DNA of 6,169 nucleotides from positions 1 through 6,169 of the forward strand of contig JAPLSR010000138.1 in the NCBI GenBank assembly GCA_026398545.1, read 5' to 3'. Shown piece after piece: positions 1 through 4,856 of this stretch (within the stretch, counting starts at the first letter, position 1; every line of letters begins with the position of its first letter). The notes under the pieces were generated by a model that was not told where the DNA came from, searched no databases, and worked only from the letters and a program-made list of their open reading frames with translations. The translations under genes were made by a program, and so were the position numbers. Source of the stretch: Candidatus Sumerlaeota bacterium. GTDB lineage: Bacteria > Sumerlaeota > Sumerlaeia > MWCT01.

Positions 1-96
1 CACCACCACAACAGTTGCAATCACGGGACGTTTTGCCACAAACTTTACAGTCCCTGCCATTCCGCTCTTATATGGATCGGTCATAATATCTATCAT
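1..96 (-). CDS. N-terminus of a probable inner-membrane protein (partial, runs off left edge)
   Basis: Read on the minus strand from ATG at 96-94, the frame stays open to the window edge (32 codons). A stop (TAA at 105-103) lies just upstream in frame, so 96 is the earliest ATG; others lie at 84-82 and 60-58. The peptide ends with a basic stretch followed by a hydrophobic run (KFVAKRPVIATVVVV). This is the usual shape of a cytoplasmic N-tail leading into a first transmembrane helix. The 'RP' just before the helix resembles the start of RND-type efflux permeases, but that is only an impression from a few residues. A TATAAT hexamer (minus strand, 107-102) sits so close to the first ATG that transcription would begin near 95; if it is real, start 84 or 60 is more likely. 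No clear Shine-Dalgarno is visible. The gene would be divergent from mglA. The plus strand is also open here in one frame, but its peptide looks less protein-like. Confidence 0.35.
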   Translation of the reverse strand, partial: MIDIMTDPYKSGMAGTVKFVAKRPVIATVVVV

Positions 97-274
97 GCTT
101 GATTATAATATATCCAATCTAACAGAAAAAAATTCATTCACCCGCGCACACCTGTCAAGCTTGTTTTACCCAAAACATCGGATAATTTCACGTCGGAGAC
201 ACGCCGTGGCGGGCAGAGAGCGTGGATAACGCAAAGATATTTGTAATATATATTAATGATATATCTGTTTTTTA

Positions 275-302
275 TTGACTCATTCAATTTCACATTTATT
301 GT
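275..302 (+). promoter_or_regulatory. Candidate sigma70 promoter for mglA-mglB
   Basis: TTGACT (275-280; 5 of 6 to the -35 consensus) is followed after 16 nt by TATTGT (297-302; 4 of 6 to the -10, keeping the important first two bases and the last). Transcription would start near 309 and give a leader of about 85 nt. TATAAC (325-330) and TATAAG (333-338) are alternative -10 boxes but lack a usable -35. In such AT-rich DNA, chance matches are common. Confidence 0.35.
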
Positions 303-383
303 TCGCTTAATCATGTTTTTGAGATATAACATTATAAGATCTTGCAATTTTCGTCCCCATCAGTATCTGAAACTAAAAACAGT

Positions 384-391
384 GGGGTGAT
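384..391 (+). promoter_or_regulatory. Extended Shine-Dalgarno of mglA
   Basis: GGGGTGAT lies 2 nt before the ATG at 394. It matches the anti-SD-complementary GGAGGTGAT at nearly all positions. An in-frame TGA at 388-390 rules out any upstream start, so this site and the stop together fix the mglA start. Confidence 0.7.
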
Positions 392-393
392 TA

Positions 394-1023
394 ATGCCCA
401 TCATCAATTACAAAACCAAGGAACTGAACTGCAAGATTGTCTATGTGGGCCCAAGTCTGGGGGGGAAAACCACAAACATCCAGGCAATCCATCACTCGGT
501 TCCCTCCCACTTCCGCACCCCTCTCCAATCCATCGATACTGATGGAGACCGGACGCTCTATTTTGACTACTTCGCCCTTAACCTGACAGATATTCATGGA
601 TACAAAACCAAATTTCTTATCTATGGCGTGCCAGGTCAGCCGTATTACAAATCCACCCGGAAGATGGTTCTGAACGGAGTGGATGGACTCGTGTTTATCG
701 CCGACTCGGACAAATACCGAATGTCGGACAATCTGGAGAGCATACTCGACCTGAAAGGGATGCTGAGGGAATACGGATATATATATGAGGATATCCCCTT
801 TGTCATTCAATACAATAAACGAGACCTCCCCAACATTACGTCGATGGAAGAATTTGAGCGGGTCCTGAATAGCAGGGGAAGCAAATCGTTTGAGGCGGTG
901 GCGATTCAAAACAGAGGCGTCATTGAGACATTCAAGGCAATTTGTGAAGAGGTCGTGGAAAAGCTGAACCGAACCCTTGCCTCAGGCAGGTCTAAGCAGG
1001 GTAGCATGGAAAACCATAAGTAG
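394..1023 (+). CDS. mglA: MglA-family Ras-like small GTPase
   Basis: This 209-residue cytoplasmic GTPase belongs to the MglA family. In Myxococcus, MglA-GTP marks the leading cell pole and activates motility machinery. Seen directly: the family opening (INYKTKELNCKIVYVGPS), a P-loop G19-PSLG-GKT26, R53 in DRTL at the position of the intrinsic arginine finger described for MglA, the PM3 region YGVPGQ (77-82) with catalytic-type Q82, and the guanine-specificity motif NKRD (141-144). The oddity is Gly at 78, where characterised MglA proteins have Thr and Ras proteins Asp. The P-loop has Gly at 23 where many MglAs have Cys. Length is close to the usual 195, with about 15 extra polar C-terminal residues. 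The stop lies 8 nt before the Roadblock gene, so the two are co-transcribed. The family call is secure; the motility role is inferred from relatives, and other polarity roles are possible. Confidence 0.93.
   Translation: MPIINYKTKELNCKIVYVGPSLGGKTTNIQAIHHSVPSHFRTPLQSIDTDGDRTLYFDYFALNLTDIHGYKTKFLIYGVPGQPYYKSTRKMVLNGVDGLVFIADSDKYRMSDNLESILDLKGMLREYGYIYEDIPFVIQYNKRDLPNITSMEEFERVLNSRGSKSFEAVAIQNRGVIETFKAICEEVVEKLNRTLASGRSKQGSMENHK
978..988. repeat. Palindrome TGCCTCAGGCA inside mglA
   Basis: Five-base arms around a central C near the 3' end of mglA, in the poorly conserved C-terminal tail (LASGR). It carries the same GCCTCAGGC core as the spacer palindromes. Confidence 0.4.
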
Positions 1024-1031
1024 GTTTAACA

Positions 1032-1541
1032 ATGAAAAATCCCACTGAGAGTGCCATAAAGAAAAACCTTTTCATATCTGAGAGTGAGTTTCAACTCTTA
1101 GATGAAAAACTATCCAATCTTGTAGTTTCCACAAATTCCCGGTGCGCCCTGCTCATAGACAAGAGCGGTTATCTCATCCTTGCGAAGGGACATTTTCATT
1201 TCGTCCCGCCGGATGATATGGGGGTCATGGCATCCGGTGCCTTTTCAGCCCTCTGCAACATGATGGATATGACGGCGGCACATCTGACCATCTCATATCA
1301 CTTCCCCGGCGCGGAATCGCTGCATTTCTGCGTAATCAGCCCAAATATCTTCCTTGTAATCGTCTATAAGGCAAATCCTCAGGAAACCCTGAAGAAGAGT
1401 GAGGAAATCATGAAGATGAGCCGGCTCTTTGCGAAAGAAATCAAGGGTCTCATAGGCAAGCGAGGAGTAAAGGATAAAGGACCCGCCTCCTTTGATTTCA
1501 TTACCAAAAAGATAGACGAGATTTTCAAAAAGGAGGTATAG
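1032..1541 (+). CDS. mglB: Roadblock/LC7-domain protein, MglB-type GAP partner of MglA
   Basis: This 169-residue Roadblock/LC7 protein is probably the MglB partner that stimulates GTP hydrolysis by MglA. The Roadblock fold spans roughly residues 20-140: an N-terminal helix (SEFQLLDEKLSNLV), the strand with 'LLIDKSGYLI' (40-49) that is typical of MglB ('FLVDKNGQLI' in Myxococcus, from memory), a central helix (65-80), and strands around 98-112. After a flexible GKRGVKDKG linker, the C-terminus (SFDFITKKIDEIFKKEV) resembles the short C-terminal helix of Myxococcus MglB (ending DDDIDNLFSE) that contacts MglA. That supports MglB rather than a generic Roadblock protein. The weak SD (AGG 1022-1024) overlaps the mglA stop codon, suggesting translational coupling. 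Gene order here is GTPase first, the reverse of Myxococcus mglBA. GAP activity is inferred. Confidence 0.85.
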   Translation: MKNPTESAIKKNLFISESEFQLLDEKLSNLVVSTNSRCALLIDKSGYLILAKGHFHFVPPDDMGVMASGAFSALCNMMDMTAAHLTISYHFPGAESLHFCVISPNIFLVIVYKANPQETLKKSEEIMKMSRLFAKEIKGLIGKRGVKDKGPASFDFITKKIDEIFKKEV

Positions 1542-1562
1542 TCTGCATATCCGTGCTTCAGG

Positions 1563-1588
1563 TGCGGCGCTCCTTTCCTTGCGCCGCA
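1563..1588. repeat. GC-rich stem-loop downstream of mglB
   Basis: TGCGGCGC (1563-1570) and GCGCCGCA (1581-1588) form a perfect 8-bp inverted repeat with a 10-nt pyrimidine loop, 21 nt after the mglB stop. No T-tract follows, so it is not a classical intrinsic terminator. It could protect the 3' end of the mglAB transcript or pause polymerase. It is followed after 3 nt by a second palindrome (1592-1606), and together they form a two-hairpin block. Confidence 0.65.
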
Positions 1589-1591
1589 ATA

Positions 1592-1606
1592 TCCGCCTCA
1601 GGCGGA
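1592..1606. repeat. 15-bp palindrome TCCGCCTCAGGCGGA with heptamer tail
   Basis: Seven-base arms (TCCGCCT / AGGCGGA) flank a single central C. The same 15-mer with central G occurs at 5989-6003, and a one-mismatch copy lies at 2116-2130. It is followed immediately by a tandem heptamer, CATCCTT at 1607-1613 and 1614-1620, then CAT. It lies in the spacer between mglB and the DUF2752 gene. The recurrence in spacers suggests a dispersed genomic repeat family. Confidence 0.75.
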
Positions 1607-1638
1607 CATCCTTCATCCTTCATATTTCATGCCTCACT

Positions 1639-1667
1639 TTGACAATGTCTGAAACACTCCCCATAAT
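1639..1667 (+). promoter_or_regulatory. Near-consensus sigma70 promoter upstream of the DUF2752-dxr-rseP-ispG block
   Basis: A perfect TTGACA (1639-1644), a spacer of exactly 17 nt and CATAAT (1662-1667; 5 of 6 to TATAAT) make this the best promoter match I found in the window. Transcription would begin near 1674, leaving a leader of about 13 nt that carries the Shine-Dalgarno of the ATG at 1687. It separates the downstream block from mglAB transcriptionally. Confidence 0.65.
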
Positions 1668-1672
1668 GCCCA

Positions 1673-1679
1673 GAGAGGA
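1673..1679 (+). promoter_or_regulatory. Shine-Dalgarno selecting the ATG at 1687
   Basis: GAGAGGA with 7 nt before ATG 1687. The earlier in-frame candidates (TTG 1579, ATG 1645, ATG 1666) have no comparable site. The TTG also lies inside the 1563-1588 stem-loop, and the codons at 1645-1666 lie in the promoter. This decides the start of the DUF2752 gene. Confidence 0.6.
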
Positions 1680-1686
1680 ATCCGTC

Positions 1687-2133
1687 ATGCAGGCGCTGAA
1701 ATATGAGCGCATATCTGCAGGACTTTTGTGCGGGGCGGCGTTCCTTACGGGCATGCTCATCTACCTTCTTCCACCGGAAAAGGGCGGTATCTACCCCACC
1801 TGTCTCTTTCACACCCTGACCGGTCTTTACTGTCCCAGCTGCGGCTCAACGCGCGCTCTTCACAATCTGATGCACGGACGGATTCTCACAGCACTCAGGT
1901 TTAACCCCCTTGTGGCGATTGTTTCCATCCCTGTGGCACTGTATTTCCTGAAACTCGGGAGATTTGCCCTGACGGGGAGAACATTCAGGTGGAGAATCAG
2001 GCTTAAAAATTTGAAAATGAAAAAGGGGACACTCTGGATATTACTCGCAGGTGTGCTTATCTTCTGGATTCTGCGCAACATACACCTATCCCCATTCTCC
2101 CTTCTGGCGCCTCCGTCCACCTCAGGCGGATAA
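1687..2133 (+). CDS. DUF2752 family small membrane protein
   Basis: This is a 148-residue inner-membrane protein of the DUF2752 family, whose function is not established. Seen: a first hydrophobic segment (about 9-28), then the family signature LTGLYCPSCGSTRALHNL (44-61) with Cys49 and Cys52 plus nearby Cys39, the following RFNPL motif (71-75), a second helix (about 74-90), a basic loop (97-114), a third helix (115-129), and the closing RN...PF motif (130-137). The paired cysteines suggest a metal site or disulphide, but that is inference. A longer reading from TTG 1579 adds 36 residues; I reject it because it would translate through a hairpin, the palindrome and the promoter. The last residues (PSTSGG) are encoded by a copy of the palindromic repeat (2116-2130), which also abuts the stop codon. 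The gene heads the isoprenoid/RseP block, 74 bp before dxr. Confidence 0.85.
   Translation: MQALKYERISAGLLCGAAFLTGMLIYLLPPEKGGIYPTCLFHTLTGLYCPSCGSTRALHNLMHGRILTALRFNPLVAIVSIPVALYFLKLGRFALTGRTFRWRIRLKNLKMKKGTLWILLAGVLIFWILRNIHLSPFSLLAPPSTSGG
2116..2130. repeat. Palindrome copy at the 3' end of the DUF2752 gene
   Basis: TCCACCTCAGGCGGA differs from the 1592-1606 copy by one base (A for G at 2119). It sits directly against the TAA stop (2131-2133), so it is translated as the C-terminal residues of the DUF2752 protein. Confidence 0.6.
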
Positions 2134-2207
2134 ATATGCACGATATTTTTTGACATGGACTGCTGACTTAGGGGATTCTTTTATATGGTATTCAGTCAGG
2201 GCGAAAA

Positions 2208-3389
2208 ATGATCACAAAAAAAATTCTCCTGCTCGGTTCAACAGGCTCCATCGGGACACGCACCCTCGATGTCGTCAGGGATTTCTCCGAGAGTCTTTCC
2301 ATCTGCGGACTTTCCACTTTCGGGCGATGCGACCTTCTAACAAGACAGGTTGAGGAGTTTCATCCCGTCGCCATCAACGTCTCAGACCCATCTAAGGCGG
2401 CTGAAGGGCGGAGTCTCGCAGACACTTACGGCATTAAACTCACCCTCGGCGAGGAGGGACTCGCGGAACTCATCGGCATCTGCGAGCCGGATATCGTGGT
2501 AGTCGCTACGGTGGGCATCGCCGGATTAATACCAACATTATCCGCCATCGAATACGGCGCTGACGTTGCGCTGGCAAACAAGGAGGTGCTGGTCACAGGT
2601 GGGCACCTTGTCATGGAGGCGGCGCGAAAACAGGGCGTCCGCATCCTGCCCATTGACAGTGAACACAACGCCGTATCCCGGTGCATGACAGGAGCCGACT
2701 CCGCCAAAGTGCTAACGACGGCAGGACAGGACACATTCAAGGTGCGGCGCATTATCCTCACCGCCTCTGGAGGACCGTTCCGTCATCTCTCACGGGAGGA
2801 ACTGGAACATGTGACCGTTGACCAGGCGCTTAACCACCCCACCTGGCGCATGGGACCCAAAATCACAATAGACTCCGCCACACTTATGAACAAAGGGTTT
2901 GAAGTCATTGAGGGGCATCACCTCTTTGGCATTCCAACGTATAAAATCGATGTCTTGATTCACCCCCAGAGCATCATTCATTCCCTTGTTGAATATGTGG
3001 ATGGTGTCCTTCTTGCGCAGCTCAGCATCGCGGATATGTATCTACCCATACAGAATGCCTTACTTTTTCCCGAAAGGCTTCCCAATCGCCTTGCGCCTCT
3101 CAACCTCGCCTCACTTTCCGCACTGACTTTTGAACAGCCGGATATGGAGCGTTTCCCCTGCCTTGCCTACGCTTACGAGTCAGCCCGGATGGGAGGCACT
3201 GCCACCGTCGCACTGAACGCCGCCAATGAGGTGGCGGTGAGGCGTTTCCTGAACAGGGAGATTCCCTTCATGCGCATCCCCCGTATCATCCGCGAAACAC
3301 TTGACAGACATGAACAACTTCCATCAGACAACATTGAGGCAATTCAGGAGGCGGACAGGCGGGCACGGGAGGTGGATGAGGCTATCTAA
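2208..3389 (+). CDS. dxr: 1-deoxy-D-xylulose 5-phosphate reductoisomerase
   Basis: Dxr (IspC) converts DXP to 2-C-methyl-D-erythritol 4-phosphate with NADPH and a divalent metal; this is the committed step of the MEP isoprenoid pathway, in the cytoplasm. Length 393 is normal. Seen: nucleotide-binding GSTGSIG (10-16), ALANKEVLV (121-129), metal and substrate site LPIDSEHNA with D150, S151 and E152, TASGGPF (185-191), the flexible-loop HPTWRMG (210-216) that keeps the substrate-covering Trp213, IDSATLMNKGFEVIE (221-235) with N228, K229 and metal ligand E232, IHPQSIIHS (251-259), and TALNAANE-type TVALNAANE (333-341). All catalytic residues known from E. coli Dxr are present, so the enzyme should be active and of the classical fosmidomycin-sensitive type. 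The start is supported by AGGG (2198-2201), 6 nt upstream. It lies 45 bp before rseP. Confidence 0.97.
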   Translation: MITKKILLLGSTGSIGTRTLDVVRDFSESLSICGLSTFGRCDLLTRQVEEFHPVAINVSDPSKAAEGRSLADTYGIKLTLGEEGLAELIGICEPDIVVVATVGIAGLIPTLSAIEYGADVALANKEVLVTGGHLVMEAARKQGVRILPIDSEHNAVSRCMTGADSAKVLTTAGQDTFKVRRIILTASGGPFRHLSREELEHVTVDQALNHPTWRMGPKITIDSATLMNKGFEVIEGHHLFGIPTYKIDVLIHPQSIIHSLVEYVDGVLLAQLSIADMYLPIQNALLFPERLPNRLAPLNLASLSALTFEQPDMERFPCLAYAYESARMGGTATVALNAANEVAVRRFLNREIPFMRIPRIIRETLDRHEQLPSDNIEAIQEADRRAREVDEAI

Positions 3390-3434
3390 GATTTAGAATC
3401 GCTAAGAAGCTAATCCATATTTAGGATTTAAAAA

Positions 3435-4856
3435 ATGAGTATCACAGGACTTATCGCAATCATATTCACATTCGGCGTTGCCATCCTTGCGCATGAGTTC
3501 GGGCATTTCATCTTTGCCAAGCTATTAGGCGTCGAGGTGGAGACATTTTCCATCGGGATGGGGAAAAAGGTCATCAAAATCAAGCGGGGCGAAACCACTT
3601 ACTGCCTGAGCGCCATTCCCTTCGGGGGATATGTTGTCCTGAAGGGCGCCATATCAAAAGAGATGGAGGCGCAGCTCCGGGAGAATGAGGAAAAAGCAAA
3701 GGAAAAGAAGGAGGGCGAAAAGGATAAGAAATCCCTGCCGGAGATGGTATCGGATGATATCCTCTCACTCAGGAGCAAACCCCTCCCTGTGAAGGTCGCC
3801 ATTTACGCCTCAGGCGTCTTCATGAACTTTGTTGTGGCAATCATAACCTTCACGGCAATCATGGTTATCGGCATGGATGTGCCGGTGCCGAAACCGCCCA
3901 TTGTGGGCTTTGTGGCGCCAGCCACGATTCCGGAGCAGATGGGCATCAAACAGGGCGACAGGGTGAAGACGGTGAATGGAAAACCGGTGAAGAATTTTAA
4001 CGAAATCTACGAGCGCCTGGAGGGCCTTATTGATACAAAAGCCACCACCTTTACAATCACGTTTGCGCGGGGTGAAAAGACATTTAACGTGGGCGTTCCT
4101 CTCAACATCAAATCCCAGAAATTTCTGGGGTTTATAAGTAATTTCCATCCACCGCTTTCGCCTTACATTGAGGATGTCATATATAACCAGCCGGCGGACA
4201 GGGCTAACATCATGCCGGGGGATTATGTCCTTGAGGTCAATGACAAGCCAATCAATGACTGGATGCAGATGGCGGAGACGATTCGCTCAAGCGTGGGGAA
4301 GCCCGTGCGGCTCAAGATTCGCCGGGGAAATCAATACCTTTTCAAGGTTGTCACACCTGTGAGCCGACCGGAGGAGCCGGAGGTGGGGCAGCTGGGCATC
4401 ATCAGCGGGGAGCCGGAGAAGATAGTGAAACGCCTGTCTGTGGGTAAGGCGGTGGGCGAGAGTTTCACTATCAGTTATCACATCATGGGGTTTGTGGTTG
4501 TAAATACATACAAATTATTCGCACGATTCAATGTCCGGGAGATAGGTGATAACATGGGCGGACCGGTGGCAATTGCAATTGAATCCTACCGTCAGGCGAA
4601 AAGCGGTCTGCGCAACTATTTTTACTTCTTCGGCGCTTTTAATATCATGCTCCTGATGCTGAATATCCTTCCACTGCCGATTCTGGATGGCGGACACATC
4701 CTTTTTTCAACCATAGAATCCGTTTTCAGGAAGTCTATCCCTGCCAAGGCTCTGCTCCATATCTATTCCATCATGATTATAATTCTCATCGCCCTTGCGT
4801 TACTTGTGACATATAATGATATTGTGCAAAACTTCTGGAGACTGGGTTTTCCCTGA
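3435..4856 (+). CDS. rseP: RIP metalloprotease RseP (site-2 protease)
   Basis: RseP is a zinc intramembrane protease that cleaves membrane-tethered anti-sigma factors and leftover signal peptides. Seen in order: first helix with the zinc motif HEFGH (20-24), the SIGMGK and IPFGGYV segment (39-67), a strongly charged insertion (about 74-112), a second helix (about 121-146), two PDZ domains in tandem (about 155-225 and 240-310; GDRV and GDYV mark their carboxylate-binding areas), a GGPVAIA segment (375-381), and the helix with the third zinc ligand, NILPLPILDGGH (410-421, D418), then a last helix (443-459). Length 473 is slightly above the usual 430-450 because of the insertion. The usual AGPxxN motif is replaced by ASGVFMN (125-131). 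The start has AGGA (3423-3426) 8 nt away, and an in-frame TAA (3429-3431) blocks earlier starts. The stop overlaps the ispG start. Confidence 0.96.
   Translation: MSITGLIAIIFTFGVAILAHEFGHFIFAKLLGVEVETFSIGMGKKVIKIKRGETTYCLSAIPFGGYVVLKGAISKEMEAQLRENEEKAKEKKEGEKDKKSLPEMVSDDILSLRSKPLPVKVAIYASGVFMNFVVAIITFTAIMVIGMDVPVPKPPIVGFVAPATIPEQMGIKQGDRVKTVNGKPVKNFNEIYERLEGLIDTKATTFTITFARGEKTFNVGVPLNIKSQKFLGFISNFHPPLSPYIEDVIYNQPADRANIMPGDYVLEVNDKPINDWMQMAETIRSSVGKPVRLKIRRGNQYLFKVVTPVSRPEEPEVGQLGIISGEPEKIVKRLSVGKAVGESFTISYHIMGFVVVNTYKLFARFNVREIGDNMGGPVAIAIESYRQAKSGLRNYFYFFGAFNIMLLMLNILPLPILDGGHILFSTIESVFRKSIPAKALLHIYSIMIIILIALALLVTYNDIVQNFWRLGFP
3805..3817. repeat. Palindrome ACGCCTCAGGCGT inside rseP
   Basis: Six-base arms flank a central C. 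It shares the 11-bp core CGCCTCAGGCG with the spacer copy at 1592-1606. It is translated as part of YASGV in RseP, in the segment that is normally the conserved AGP motif. Confidence 0.5.

Larger units (their letters stand above)
97..393. other. AT-rich divergent intergenic spacer
   Basis: About 300 bp separate the leftward membrane-protein start from mglA. I see no convincing gene here; a 69-codon minus-strand frame across 138-347 has no recognisable protein character. The spacer is AT-rich, especially 230-345, as expected for a regulatory region serving two divergent units. Visible elements are a small inverted repeat (TGTTTT 162-167 / AAAACA 172-177), a TTGACA on the minus strand (158-153) without a good matching -10, and a candidate mglA promoter at 275-302. 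Confidence 0.6.

Noticed and set aside
391..909. 172-codon minus-strand open frame opposite mglA
   Set aside because: It is antisense to a gene with complete GTPase motifs and its translation resembles no family I know; it is a shadow of the coding strand.
1531..1560. Strong GGAGGT (1532-1537) at the end of mglB as an SD for a small gene starting at GTG 1553
   Set aside because: The frame gives only 29 codons running through the hairpin and repeats, with no protein character; the motif falls in Lys-Glu codons of mglB.
1579..1686. Longer DUF2752 start at TTG 1579 or ATG 1645/1666
   Set aside because: No Shine-Dalgarno; the region contains a stem-loop, the palindrome, heptamer repeats and a near-consensus promoter, whereas ATG 1687 has a good SD.
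2150..2179. Possible promoter before dxr (TTGACA 2150-2155)
   Set aside because: The -35 is perfect, but at 18 nt the best -10 is GATTCT (3 of 6), and the better TATATG is 26 nt away; too weak to list as a feature.
2916..2930. His238 in Dxr where E. coli and many others have Trp (E-A-x-W-L-F)
   Set aside because: The position varies in the family (Leu in Mycobacterium tuberculosis, as I recall); the functionally important loop Trp in HPxWxMG is conserved here.
3412..3428. Small inverted repeat AATCC/GGATT before rseP as a regulatory hairpin
   Set aside because: The stem is only 5 bp in AT-rich sequence, and the apparent structure is explained by the rseP Shine-Dalgarno AGGA.
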